Shown piece by piece: positions 36,330 to 45,492 of a stretch of 64,000 nucleotides of DNA (its first letter is position 1; each line of letters opens with the position of its first letter). The notes beneath the pieces are model-generated. The model had not been told where the DNA came from. It ran no database searches and was given only the letters and a program-made list of their open reading frames with translations. Location of the stretch: NCBI RefSeq assembly GCF_015352955.1, contig NZ_JACYOX010000035.1, positions 1 to 64,000 of the forward strand, written 5' to 3'. This DNA is from Noviherbaspirillum soli. GTDB lineage: Bacteria > Pseudomonadota > Gammaproteobacteria > Burkholderiales > Burkholderiaceae_D. Made by a program: the position numbers and the translations under genes.

Positions 36330-37285
36330 TGCACGCCTATATTCTCAGGCGCCTTCTTGCTCTTGTTCCAACGCTGTTTTTTGCAAGCGTCATTGTCTTT
36401 GCCATCGTTCGCATGGTTCCCGGCGATGTTATCGACATGATGATGAGCCAGAACGATATCAGCGCCAACTCGCTGGGCCGTGATGAGCTGATACATGCGC
36501 TCGGTTTCGACCGCCCGATGTGGGAACAGTATCTGCGCTGGGTGAACGGGATCCTGCTGCATGGCGATCTCGGCAATTCACTGTGGCAGGGCACGCCGGT
36601 GCTCGAGATGATCATGGCACGGGTGCCGGCCACGTTCTCGCTAGGCGTAATGGCACTCATTGTGGCCCTGGCGATTGCCTTGCCCATCGGCGTGTATTCA
36701 GCCATTCGGCAGGACACGATTGGCGACTATATCGCCAGATCATTTTCCATACTGATGCTGGCCGTGCCCAGCTTTTGGCTGGGTACCATGATCATGGTAT
36801 TCCCGTCCATCTGGTGGGGCTGGTCCCCTGAGGTAAATTACGTTCCCTTCCTTGCTGACCCGCTGCAGCACGTCAAGCAAATGCTGGTGCCGGCGCTGAT
36901 TCTAGGCATGGCGCTGTCAGCGATAACGATGCGCTTGACCCGCACCATGATGCTCGAAGTTCTGCGCCAGGATTACATACGCACCGCCTGGGCCAAAGGA
37001 CTGGGCGAACCTGTGGTGGTGCTCCGGCATGCGCTTCGCAATGCAATGGTCCCGGTCGTGACGCTGATAGGCCTGCAGGCTCCCTTGCTGATCGGTGGCG
37101 CCGTGGTGATTGAGCAGATATTCGTGCTGCCCGGCATGGGGTTGCTGCTGCTGGACGCGGTGCAGCAGCGTGATTACCCGGTCATTACAGGCGTGTTCCT
37201 GATCACAGGCGTGGCGGTCATGGTGATTAACTTGCTAGTGGACTTGAGTTACGGGCTGTTCGACCCGAAAGTGAGGCATCGATAA
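36329..37285 (+). CDS. ABC transporter permease 2a (Opp/Dpp B type)
   Basis: This 318-residue inner-membrane permease begins MHAYILRRLLALVPTLFFAS, the classic B-type first segment, and has about six hydrophobic spans. The coupling region is RLTRTMMLEVLRQDYIRTAW-AKGL-like (EVLRQDYIRTAWAKGLGEPV). It ends with the family-typical DLSYGLFDPKVRHR. The start overlaps the small ORF at 36204, and its stop overlaps the next permease start (TAATG), so the three frames are tightly coupled. Together with genes up to 42037 it forms a second complete peptide-type importer. Confidence 0.93.
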   Translation: MHAYILRRLLALVPTLFFASVIVFAIVRMVPGDVIDMMMSQNDISANSLGRDELIHALGFDRPMWEQYLRWVNGILLHGDLGNSLWQGTPVLEMIMARVPATFSLGVMALIVALAIALPIGVYSAIRQDTIGDYIARSFSILMLAVPSFWLGTMIMVFPSIWWGWSPEVNYVPFLADPLQHVKQMLVPALILGMALSAITMRLTRTMMLEVLRQDYIRTAWAKGLGEPVVVLRHALRNAMVPVVTLIGLQAPLLIGGAVVIEQIFVLPGMGLLLLDAVQQRDYPVITGVFLITGVAVMVINLLVDLSYGLFDPKVRHR

Positions 37286-38211
37286 TGGCCAGTAGCATTG
37301 AAGCCCTGCAAGCCGATGTGCCGAAGTTGTCCGCAGCGACGCCCCGGCACCGGTCCACGCCGGCCAGCATCTGGCGCTTCATCAAGCGCCTGTTTCGTGA
37401 AAAGCCGCTCGGAGCGGCAGGCGCGGTCATTTGCCTGATCTTCCTGTTCTGCGGAATTTTTGCCGATGTGCTGGCGCCATACGGGATGAACGAGATCAAG
37501 CTGAGCGCCCGCTTGAAGCCGCCATCCTGGGACCATCCTTTCGGCACGGACAATCTCGGCCGCGACCTGCTGTCGCGCTGCCTGTACGGGGCGCAGCTGT
37601 CGGTAATCATCGGACTCGCCGCCGCATCGCTGGCAACGGTGATCTCGGTGATGCTGGGGCTGCTGAGCGGTTACCTCGGCGGCAAATTCGACATGATCGT
37701 GCAGCGCCTGGTCGACGCGTGGATGAGCTTTCCAGACTTGATCATTCTGATTGTCGTGGTGGCCGTGCTGGGTCCCGGCACATGGCAGATAATCGGGGTG
37801 CTGGGCCTGCTGCTTGGGATTGGCGGCTCGCGCATTATCCGCAGCGCAGTGATTTCGGTGCGTGAAAACATGTACGTCCATGCCGCGCAGTCGATCGGCG
37901 CTTCCACCGGGCGCATCCTGTGGCGCCACATCCTGCCCAACGTGCTGCCGCCCATTATCGTGCTGTTCACCACACGCGTCGGAACGGTCATTCTTGCCGA
38001 GTCCGCCTTGTCTTTTCTTGGGCTCGGCGTGCCGCCACCCGTCCCGACCTGGGGCGGCATGCTATCGGGCAGCGGGCGTACCTTCATGTTCCAGGGACCC
38101 TGGCTGGTTATCTTTCCCGGGCTGTGCCTGACCCTGGTGGTTTATGCGATCAATATTTACGGCGATGCGCTGCGCGATCTTTTCGACCCCCGGATGCGCG
38201 GATCGCGGTAG
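37285..38211 (+). CDS. ABC transporter permease 2b (Opp/Dpp C type)
   Basis: This 308-residue permease has the C-type signature HPFGTDNLGRDLLSRCLYGA, about six membrane spans and the coupling loop RENMYVHAAQSIGASTGRIL. The end AINIYGDALRDLFDPRMRG is family-typical. It overlaps permease 2a by one base. Gene order in this transporter (B, C, binding protein, D, F) differs from the first one (D, F, binding protein, B, C), so the two are not a simple recent duplication. Confidence 0.93.
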   Translation: MASSIEALQADVPKLSAATPRHRSTPASIWRFIKRLFREKPLGAAGAVICLIFLFCGIFADVLAPYGMNEIKLSARLKPPSWDHPFGTDNLGRDLLSRCLYGAQLSVIIGLAAASLATVISVMLGLLSGYLGGKFDMIVQRLVDAWMSFPDLIILIVVVAVLGPGTWQIIGVLGLLLGIGGSRIIRSAVISVRENMYVHAAQSIGASTGRILWRHILPNVLPPIIVLFTTRVGTVILAESALSFLGLGVPPPVPTWGGMLSGSGRTFMFQGPWLVIFPGLCLTLVVYAINIYGDALRDLFDPRMRGSR

Positions 38212-38283
38212 GTCGGCGAGTGCGAATTGCTCGAATGCGCTTGGCTGTGCAACGACAAAAACGACAGTGAAGGAGACAGGCAG

Positions 38284-39987
38284 ATGCGGACGGTGAAAAT
38301 TGCAGCAAAGTCTGGCGCGCTTGCGCTTGGTCTGGTAACAGCGCTGTCTTCCGGCGGCGCGGCGGCGCAGGCAGAGGCGCCGAAATATGGCGGCAATCTC
38401 GAGATCGGGACGGTCTATGTGACGCTGTCAGCATTGTCGTGGGATCCGGCCGACTGGAACTGGAAGCAGAATCATGACACCGGCCAGTACTACGAGCAGT
38501 TATTCGCCGGCGACCTGCTTAAAGCCAAGCGCCTGGGCGGCAGCCACACCTTCATTCCCGACGCATGGCTGCCCTCGGACGCGATACGGGGCGAGCTTGC
38601 GGAAAGCTGGAAGTGGATTGATCCGCTTACGCTGGAAATCAAGCTGCGCAAGGGCGTGAAATTTCCGGCCAAGCCGGGTGTCATGGAGGAGCGCGAACTG
38701 GTGGCGCAAGACGTCGTCTACAGCTTCAACCGGCAGAACAGCAGCCCGAAAAAGATACCGACCTACTTCGACCATATCGACAAGTTCGAGGCGATCGACA
38801 AGCACACGGTTGTCATAAAGTTCAAGCACTACAACGCTGAATGGGACTATCGCTTCGGATGGGGTTACTACTCCGGCATCGTGCCCAAGGAAGTGGTTGA
38901 CGCCGGCGTGGGCAACTGGAAGAACGCCAATGGCAGCGGCCCCTTCATGCTGACCGACTTCGTGCAAGGGAATTCGAATACCTATGCCAAGAACCCGGTC
39001 TACTGGGGAAGGGAAAAGATAGGCGACAAGGAATACAAGCTGCCCTTCGTTGACAAGGTGGTGTTCCGCACCATCAAGGATGAGGCGACCCAGCATTCGG
39101 CGCTGCGTACCGGCAAGCTGGATATCCTGGAAATCGTGCGCTGGCAGGCAGTCGATGAGTTGAAGAAGAGCGCCCCCCAGCTGAAGTGGAACAGGTGGCT
39201 GCATACGAACGGCCAGTTTCTCGCCATGCGTGTCGATACCAAGCCGTTCAACGACATCCGTGTGCGCCGCGCATTGAATCTGGCGGTGGACCAGAAAGCG
39301 ATCGTCAAGGATTTCTATAACGGCAATGCGGAGCTGTTCGCTTATCCGCAGCATCCGGACTATGTGGGCTATTACGAACCGCTGAGCGCGATGCCGGCGG
39401 CGGCCCAGGAGTTGTTCACCTACGATCCGGCCAAGGCCAAAAAGCTGCTGGCGGAAGCAGGCTATCCCAAGGGCTTTTCCTTCAAGGTGCAGGTCTGTTC
39501 CTGCCAGGCAGACCATCTGGAACTGCTGCCCCTGATCTCTTCCTACCTTGAACAGGTCGGCGTGAAGCTCGAAGTGCAGACCATGGAGTACGGCGCCTTC
39601 CTTTCGGCGATGACGAGCAAGAAGAACGAACCCGGCTACCTGATGCAGAACGGCCATACCAATCCGACGACGACCATACGCAAGAGCTTCGTGACAGGGC
39701 AGGTGTGGAACCCGGCGCAGTGGGCCGACCCGGAGTACGACAAGAAGATGGAAGAGGTATACCTCGAGCGTGACGAACAGAAACGGCAGCGGATGCTGAA
39801 GCTGATGACGCGCGAGATCGTCGAGAAAGCGCCCTACATCTGGTTGCCGACGCCTTACAACTACACCGCATGGTGGCCCTGGGTCAAGAACTACGGCGGT
39901 GAACTAAGGGCTGGCGCCGTGCGGCCCGCACCAATCTATGCGCGTATCTGGGTCGATCAGGACTTGAAGAAGAAGATGGGATTTTAA
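38284..39987 (+). CDS. ABC transporter substrate-binding protein 2 (SBP family 5)
   Basis: This 567-residue periplasmic protein has a Sec signal (KIAAKSGALALGLVTALSSG ending AAAQA). AAGGAG lies eight bases before the ATG at 38284, settling the start. The mature protein begins PKYGGNLEIGTVYVTLSALS, with NGSGPFMLTDFVQGNSNTYA and VRRALNLAVDQKAIVKDFYN as family landmarks. A CSCQ pair near residue 400 might form a disulfide. It has a Sec rather than a Tat signal, unlike binding protein 1. The ligand is unknown; family members bind peptides, opines, sugars or organic solutes. Confidence 0.92.
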   Translation: MRTVKIAAKSGALALGLVTALSSGGAAAQAEAPKYGGNLEIGTVYVTLSALSWDPADWNWKQNHDTGQYYEQLFAGDLLKAKRLGGSHTFIPDAWLPSDAIRGELAESWKWIDPLTLEIKLRKGVKFPAKPGVMEERELVAQDVVYSFNRQNSSPKKIPTYFDHIDKFEAIDKHTVVIKFKHYNAEWDYRFGWGYYSGIVPKEVVDAGVGNWKNANGSGPFMLTDFVQGNSNTYAKNPVYWGREKIGDKEYKLPFVDKVVFRTIKDEATQHSALRTGKLDILEIVRWQAVDELKKSAPQLKWNRWLHTNGQFLAMRVDTKPFNDIRVRRALNLAVDQKAIVKDFYNGNAELFAYPQHPDYVGYYEPLSAMPAAAQELFTYDPAKAKKLLAEAGYPKGFSFKVQVCSCQADHLELLPLISSYLEQVGVKLEVQTMEYGAFLSAMTSKKNEPGYLMQNGHTNPTTTIRKSFVTGQVWNPAQWADPEYDKKMEEVYLERDEQKRQRMLKLMTREIVEKAPYIWLPTPYNYTAWWPWVKNYGGELRAGAVRPAPIYARIWVDQDLKKKMGF

Positions 39988-40050
39988 TTCTATGATCCTT
40001 TATCGCCGGAAGCAACGGATGCCTGATCACTTTTTTGGGGAACCGGGACC

Positions 40051-41022
40051 ATGAGCTCGCCGATACTGCAGGTCAAAAACCTGACCACACGCTTTCGAAC
40101 CGAGCGCGGCATGGCGACTGCAGTTGACCAAGTGTCGTTCGAGGTTGCGCCCGGCGAAACGTTGGCCATCGTTGGCGAGTCCGGATCGGGCAAAAGCGTT
40201 ACCGCGTTGTCGATACTTGGCTTGATCCCTGACCCGCCGGGAAAGATCGTCGGGGGCGAAATCCTGTTCGACGGCCAGGACCTGCTGAAGATGAGCAAGG
40301 CGGAAATGCGTGCGATCCGGGGCAACCGCATCGCCATGATCTTCCAGGAGCCGATGTCGTCGATGAACCCGGCGCTCACGGTGGGGATGCAGATCGCCGA
40401 GCCCATCAACCTGCATCGCCGCACGCCCTGGAAGAAAGCACTGGACATGGCGCTTACCCTGCTGGGCAAAGTGCAGATTCCTGACCCGGCAAGCAGGGTA
40501 AGCGCCTATCCCCACCAGTTTTCGGGCGGGATGCGCCAGCGAGGGATGATCGCGATGGCGCTGGCCTGCGAGCCCAGGCTGATCATCGCAGACGAGCCGA
40601 CCACGGCGCTGGACGTGACGGTGCAGGCGCAGATCCTCGACCTGCTGAAAGACCTGGCCAGCAATTCGGGCACCGCATTGATCCTGATCACCCATGACCT
40701 GGGGGTGGTGGCGCGTTATGCGGACCGGGTAGCGGTAATGTATGGCGGGCGCATCATCGAAACCGCGCCTGCGGCCGACCTGTACGCCCGGCCGCGGCAT
40801 CCCTACACCCGCGGGCTGATGGCTTCCGTTCCGCGTATCGACGGCGATACGAGCCGCCCGCTGATCCCCATCGAGGGGCAGCCGCCGGACCTGACCGCCT
40901 TGCCGGAAGGATGCGCTTTCATGCCGCGCTGCAAAGAGGCAAGCGAGCAATGCCGAACCACCCGGCCCACGCTGCGGCAGGTGGGCGAACGTCACTTCAA
41001 GGCCTGTCTCATCGATGATTAA
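40051..41022 (+). CDS. ABC transporter ATP-binding protein 2a (Opp/Dpp D type)
   Basis: This 323-residue ATPase has Walker A GESGSGKS, Q-loop IFQEPMSSMNPALT, signature FSGGMRQR, Walker [14 protein letters not shown], switch LITHDLGVV and the C-terminal cysteine region GCAFMPRCKEASEQC. GGGACC lies just before the ATG. The last eight bases overlap the next ATPase gene. It would energise the permeases at 36329-38211 together with its partner. Confidence 0.93.
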   Translation: MSSPILQVKNLTTRFRTERGMATAVDQVSFEVAPGETLAIVGESGSGKSVTALSILGLIPDPPGKIVGGEILFDGQDLLKMSKAEMRAIRGNRIAMIFQEPMSSMNPALTVGMQIAEPINLHRRTPWKKALDMALTLLGKVQIPDPASRVSAYPHQFSGGMRQRGMIAMALACEPRLIIADEPTTALDVTVQAQILDLLKDLASNSGTALILITHDLGVVARYADRVAVMYGGRIIETAPAADLYARPRHPYTRGLMASVPRIDGDTSRPLIPIEGQPPDLTALPEGCAFMPRCKEASEQCRTTRPTLRQVGERHFKACLIDD

Positions 41023-42037
41023 TATCCCCAGTGCGGACGTGCGCTCCAATGGGAGCAGCGCCGATGAAATCCTGCGGGTCGAGAACCTGCATGTCCATTT
41101 TCCGGTGACCAAGGGCATCCTGGTCAAGAAGCAGGTCGGATCGGTCAAGGCAGTCGATGGCGTTTCCTTTTCCCTCAGGCGTGGCGAGACGCTCGGGCTG
41201 GTGGGGGAAAGCGGCTGCGGCAAGTCGACCACCGGCCTGGCTTTGATACACATGCTTGCGGCTACAGGCGGGCGCATCCTGTTCGAGGGCGATGACATCA
41301 CTTCCTTCAGCAAGGCGCAGGTCAAGGACTTCCATCGCCGCGTGCAGATGGTGTACCAGGATCCTTATGGTTCGCTCAATCCCCGCATGACGGTCAGCGA
41401 CATCATCGGTGAGCCGCTCGAAGTGCATGGCTTGGACAAGGACCGGGCCCGGTATCGCGCCCGGATTGCGGAACTGCTGGACCTGGTCGGGCTGGCGCCC
41501 TACATGGCGGATCGCTATCCGCATGAGTTTTCCGGGGGGCAGCGGCAGCGCATCGGCATTGCCCGCGCGCTTGCGCTGGAGCCCAGCCTCATCGTCTGCG
41601 ACGAGCCGGTCTCGGCACTCGACGTATCGATACAGGCGCAGGTGGTCAACGTCTTCATGGAGCTCCAGCGCCGTCTTGGCCTGACCTTCATCTTCATTGC
41701 ACATGACTTGGCGGTGGTCAGGCATATCAGCGACCGGATCGCGGTGATGTACCTGGGCCGCATCGTGGAAATCGCCCCGCGCGACGAGTTGTACAGCAAT
41801 CCGCTGCATCCTTACACGAGCGCCCTGCTGTCGGCCGTTCCGGTGGCGGATGTCGAAACCGAGGCAAAGCGGGCGCGGATCATCGTGAAGGGCGAAGTGC
41901 CGAGCCCGCTGAATCCGCCGTCCGGCTGCCGCTTCCATCCGCGCTGCCCGATGGCGATGGACAAGTGCAAGAACGAGATCCCGGCGCTTTCCGACCAGGG
42001 CAGCGGGCGCATCGTCGCCTGCCATCTGCATCCATAG
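41015..42037 (+). CDS. ABC transporter ATP-binding protein 2b (Opp/Dpp F type)
   Basis: This 340-residue ATPase has Walker [10 protein letters not shown]-loop VYQDPYGSLNPRM, signature FSGGQRQR, Walker B LIVCDEPVSALDVS, FIAHDLAVV and the C-terminal CRFHPRCPMAMDKC cluster. Unlike its counterpart 1b, its Walker B retains the normal DEP. It overlaps the D-type gene by eight bases. It ends 55 bp before a convergent gene, with a strong nested hairpin between them. Confidence 0.93.
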   Translation: MINIPSADVRSNGSSADEILRVENLHVHFPVTKGILVKKQVGSVKAVDGVSFSLRRGETLGLVGESGCGKSTTGLALIHMLAATGGRILFEGDDITSFSKAQVKDFHRRVQMVYQDPYGSLNPRMTVSDIIGEPLEVHGLDKDRARYRARIAELLDLVGLAPYMADRYPHEFSGGQRQRIGIARALALEPSLIVCDEPVSALDVSIQAQVVNVFMELQRRLGLTFIFIAHDLAVVRHISDRIAVMYLGRIVEIAPRDELYSNPLHPYTSALLSAVPVADVETEAKRARIIVKGEVPSPLNPPSGCRFHPRCPMAMDKCKNEIPALSDQGSGRIVACHLHP

Positions 42038-42044
42038 GCGCGCG

Positions 42045-42095
42045 TAGGCGGAGCGCAAGGCAGGGGGCCTGCCCCCTGCGCCGGAAGGCCGCCTA
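42045..42095. terminator. Nested bidirectional hairpin between convergent operons
   Basis: The inner stem GCAGGGGGC/GCCCCCTGC (42060-42068 and 42071-42079) is perfect, and an outer pair TAGGCGG/CCGCCTA (42045-42051 and 42089-42095) extends the dyad. It lies exactly between the convergent transporter 2 and FadJ-like genes; the outer right arm includes the FadJ-like stop codon. It lacks long U-runs but is the strongest hairpin I found in the window. Confidence 0.55.
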
Positions 42096-44171
42096 CAGGT
42101 CCCTGAACGACTTCCCCTGCGCCACCAGGTCCACCAGCAGTTGCGCCGGCCTGAAGTCGTCGCCGAACTGTGCCTGGAATTCCCGCATCTTGGCCAGCAC
42201 CTTGTCCAGGCCGATGGCGTCGCCATAGAACATCGGGCCGCCGCGGTACACTGGCCAGCCGTAGCCGTTGACCCAGACCACATCGATGTCGGAAGCGCGG
42301 ATGGCAATGCCTTCTTCCAGGATTTTCGCGCCTTCATTGATCATCGGGTAGATGCAGCGTTCCAGTATTTCCTGGTCCGACACCTCGCGCCTGCTCTTGC
42401 CCTTGGAAGCCGCGAACTCGTGGATCATCTTTTCGACCACCGGCGATGGCAAGGCAGTGCGCCTCTCGTCGTAGTCATAAAATCCAGCGCTGGTCTTTTG
42501 GCCGCGGCGATCCATTTCGCAAAGGATTTCCCGCAGCGTCGACCCGGTGGATTTTTCCCTGGTCCAGCCCAGGTCCAGGCCGGCCAGGTCGCTCATCGCG
42601 AACGGGCCCATGGGGAATCCGAAGTCATAGAGAATCCGGTCCACGTCCCACGGCATCGGCCCTTCGAGGACCAGCTTGCTGGCCTCACGCTGCCGCTGTG
42701 CCAGCATGCGGTTGCCGACGAAGCCCGGGCATACGCCCACCAGCACCGCAACCTTGCCGATCCTTCGCGCCAGTTGCATCGCGGTGGCGACCACGGGTCT
42801 GGACGTCTTTTCGCCACGCACCACTTCAAGCAGTTTCATCACATTCGCCGGCGAGAAGAAGTGCAGGCCGATCACGGCCTCGGGGCGGCTGGTCGCCGCG
42901 GCGATTTCATTGAGATCGAGCGCGGAAGTGTTCGATGCCAGGATGGCGTCAGGCCTGGCAATCCTGTCGAGCTTGCTGAACAACTCCTTCTTGACATCCA
43001 TGTTCTCGAAGACCGCCTCGATCAACAGGTCGGCAGCCCCGAGATCTTCCGGCGCCAGCGAGCCGGTCAGCAGCGCCATGCGCTTTTCCACGTCATCGCT
43101 GCTCAGACGCCCCTTTTTGGCGGTGTTCTCGTAATTGGTCCGTATCGTCCGCAGGCCGCGATCCAGGGCCTGCTGGCTGGTCTCGACAATCGCGACCGGA
43201 ATGCCGGCATTGAGGAAGTTCATCGCGATGCCGCCGCCCATCGTGCCGGCGCCGATGATGCCCACCGTATTGACAGGGATCACCGGCGTGTCGGACGGCA
43301 CATCGGGGATATTCCATGCCTGGCGCGAAGCGAAGAAATAGTAGCGCTGCGCCGAGGACTGGGGGCCGTTCATCAGTTCGACAAACAGTTCGCGCTCCCT
43401 GGCAAGTCCCTCGTCGAACGGCAGGTTGACCGCCGCCTCGATGCACTGGATATTGAATTCGGGGGCGATGAAGCCGCGGAACTTGCGGGCATTGGCCTTG
43501 CGGAACTGCGCGAACACCTCCGGCTTGCCGCGCGCGGCTTCCACCTTTTCGTTCATGTCCCGCACTTTCGTCAGCGGTCTTCCTTCGGCAGCTACCCTGC
43601 GGGCAAAGGCAATCGCGCCGTCGCGCAGGCTGCCTTCGGGCACGAGTTCGTCGATCAGGCCCATTTGATGCGCCTCCCTGGCCGGGACATGCGCGCCCGA
43701 GGTCACCATCTCCAGCGCTTTCTCGACGCCGACGATGCGCGGCAGGCGTTGGGTGCCGCCGGCGCCCGGCAGCAGGCCGAGATTGACTTCGGGCAGGCCG
43801 CATCGCGCCGACGGCACCGCCACCCGGTAATGGCAGACCAGCGCCACTTCCAGGCCGCCGCCCAGCGCAGTGCCATGGATGGCCGCTATCACCGGCTTGG
43901 GCGAGTTTTCGATGCATTCCTGCACCTTGGCCAGCGGCAGGCCGGCGATCGGCTTGCCGAACTCGGTAATGTCGGCGCCGGCAATAAAGGTCTTGCCGGC
44001 GCAGATCAGCACGATGGCTTCCACGGCGGGATTCTTTAGCGCCAGTTCCATGCCTTCGTAGATCGCATTGCGTACCGCCGCCGACAGCGCGTTGACGGGC
44101 GGGGAATTCAGGGTGATCAGCGCGACATTGCCTTCGATGGCCACGTCGCTGATGGAATTATTTACAGCCAT
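42093..44171 (-). CDS. Bifunctional enoyl-CoA hydratase/3-hydroxyacyl-CoA dehydrogenase (FadB/FadJ-type)
   Basis: This 692-residue fusion has an N-terminal crotonase domain ([50 protein letters not shown] with both classical Glu residues) and a C-terminal dehydrogenase (NAD-binding [42 protein letters not shown]). It carries out two successive beta-oxidation steps: hydration of the 2-enoyl-CoA and NAD-dependent oxidation of the 3-hydroxyacyl-CoA. GGAG eight bases before the ATG at 44171 settles the start. It follows the thiolase gene by 68 bp, so the pair can complete one beta-oxidation turn. Confidence 0.94.
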   Translation of the reverse strand: MAVNNSISDVAIEGNVALITLNSPPVNALSAAVRNAIYEGMELALKNPAVEAIVLICAGKTFIAGADITEFGKPIAGLPLAKVQECIENSPKPVIAAIHGTALGGGLEVALVCHYRVAVPSARCGLPEVNLGLLPGAGGTQRLPRIVGVEKALEMVTSGAHVPAREAHQMGLIDELVPEGSLRDGAIAFARRVAAEGRPLTKVRDMNEKVEAARGKPEVFAQFRKANARKFRGFIAPEFNIQCIEAAVNLPFDEGLARERELFVELMNGPQSSAQRYYFFASRQAWNIPDVPSDTPVIPVNTVGIIGAGTMGGGIAMNFLNAGIPVAIVETSQQALDRGLRTIRTNYENTAKKGRLSSDDVEKRMALLTGSLAPEDLGAADLLIEAVFENMDVKKELFSKLDRIARPDAILASNTSALDLNEIAAATSRPEAVIGLHFFSPANVMKLLEVVRGEKTSRPVVATAMQLARRIGKVAVLVGVCPGFVGNRMLAQRQREASKLVLEGPMPWDVDRILYDFGFPMGPFAMSDLAGLDLGWTREKSTGSTLREILCEMDRRGQKTSAGFYDYDERRTALPSPVVEKMIHEFAASKGKSRREVSDQEILERCIYPMINEGAKILEEGIAIRASDIDVVWVNGYGWPVYRGGPMFYGDAIGLDKVLAKMREFQAQFGDDFRPAQLLVDLVAQGKSFRDL

Positions 44172-44239
44172 TGCTTGGTCTCCAGTGCAGGATTTCAGAC
44201 AGCCCGCAAATACGGAATGCAGGAATTGCTTGTCATGGT

Positions 44240-45442
44240 TCAATAGATTTCGAACAGGCCGGCCGCCCCCATGCCGCCGCCGACGCACATCGTCACCACG
44301 CCATACCTGGCGCCGCGCCGCTTGCCTTCGATCAGCACGTGCCCGGCCATGCGCGCGCCCGACATGCCATAGGGATGGCCGATGGAGATCGCGCCGCCCG
44401 ATACATTGAGCCTGTCGTTGGGGATGCCCAGCTTGTCGCGGCAATACAGCACCTGGCTGGCAAATGCTTCGTTCAATTCCCAGATGCCGATGTCGTCCAC
44501 GCTCAGGCCGTGCAGCTTCAGCAGTTTCGGAATTGCAAACACCGGCCCGATGCCCATTTCATCCGGGTCGCAGCCGGCGACGGCCATGCCGCGATACACG
44601 CCCAGCGGCGACAGGCCGCGGCGCTCTGCTTCCGTGGCCTCCATCAGCACCATGGCCGAAGCGCCGTCGGAAAGCTGGGACGCGTTCCCGGCGGTAATGA
44701 AGCGGCCTTCCTTGATGCGTTGGCCGCCCTTGAATACCGGCTGCAATGCATTCAGGTCCGCCAGCGCGGTGCCAGGGCGGTTGCCTTCGTCAAGCGCCAG
44801 CGTGACCGTCTTTTCACTGACGGCGCCAGTGGCCTTGTCCGTGATCAGCATGGTGGTGGTGGTCGGCGCGATCTCGGTGCTGAAGCGGCCTTCCCGCTGT
44901 GCCTGGGCGGTGCGCTGCTGCGACTGCAGCGCGTACTCGTCCTGCCGGTCGCGGCTGACGCCGTAACGGTCGGCGACGATCTCGGCGGTTTCCAGCATGG
45001 TCATGTAAATCTGCGGCAGGTTTTCGGCCAGGAAGGGATCGCGCGCACGGTAGCCATTCATCTTGTCGTTCTGCACCAGCGAGATCGACTCCACGCCGCC
45101 GCCGATGGCAATCTGCATGCCGTCCGCCATGATCTGTTTGGCCGCCGTGGCGATGGCCATCAGGCCGGATGAGCACTGGCGGTCCAGCGTCATGCCTGGC
45201 ACGGTGAGCGGCAGGCCGGCGCGCAGAAGCGCCTGGCGCGCGGTATTGCCGCCCGACGAGCCCTGCTGCAACGCGCAGCCCATGATGACGTCCTCGACCT
45301 GCGCCGCCTCGATGCCGGCGCGCGCAATTGCGTTCGCGATCGCATGGGCGCCCAACTCCTGGGCCTGGGTATTGTTGAAGGCGCCGCGATGCGCCTTGCC
45401 GATCGGGGTGCGGGCGGTGGAAATAATGACTGCTTCACGCAT
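44240..45442 (-). CDS. Acetyl-CoA acyltransferase (thiolase)
   Basis: This 400-residue thiolase has the nucleophile Cys90 in LDRQCSSG, the [14 protein letters not shown] loop with the catalytic His, and the C-terminal [14 protein letters not shown] carrying the second catalytic Cys. It cleaves a 3-ketoacyl-CoA with CoA to release acetyl-CoA and a shortened acyl-CoA. AGGAG lies shortly before the ATG at 45442. It lies between CoA ligase E and the FadJ-like gene in one minus-strand operon. Confidence 0.94.
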   Translation of the reverse strand: MREAVIISTARTPIGKAHRGAFNNTQAQELGAHAIANAIARAGIEAAQVEDVIMGCALQQGSSGGNTARQALLRAGLPLTVPGMTLDRQCSSGLMAIATAAKQIMADGMQIAIGGGVESISLVQNDKMNGYRARDPFLAENLPQIYMTMLETAEIVADRYGVSRDRQDEYALQSQQRTAQAQREGRFSTEIAPTTTTMLITDKATGAVSEKTVTLALDEGNRPGTALADLNALQPVFKGGQRIKEGRFITAGNASQLSDGASAMVLMEATEAERRGLSPLGVYRGMAVAGCDPDEMGIGPVFAIPKLLKLHGLSVDDIGIWELNEAFASQVLYCRDKLGIPNDRLNVSGGAISIGHPYGMSGARMAGHVLIEGKRRGARYGVVTMCVGGGMGAAGLFEIY

Positions 45443-45492
45443 GATGGAAACTCCTCGGAGTGGTTGATTCAGGAATCCGGCGGGCGGCCGGT

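Noticed and set aside
42141-44039. 632-codon open frame on the plus strand opposite the FadJ-like gene
   Set aside because: Antisense shadow; the minus-strand gene has complete family motifs. Similar shadows at 29926-31815, 45922-47610 and 9482-10810 were rejected for the same reason.
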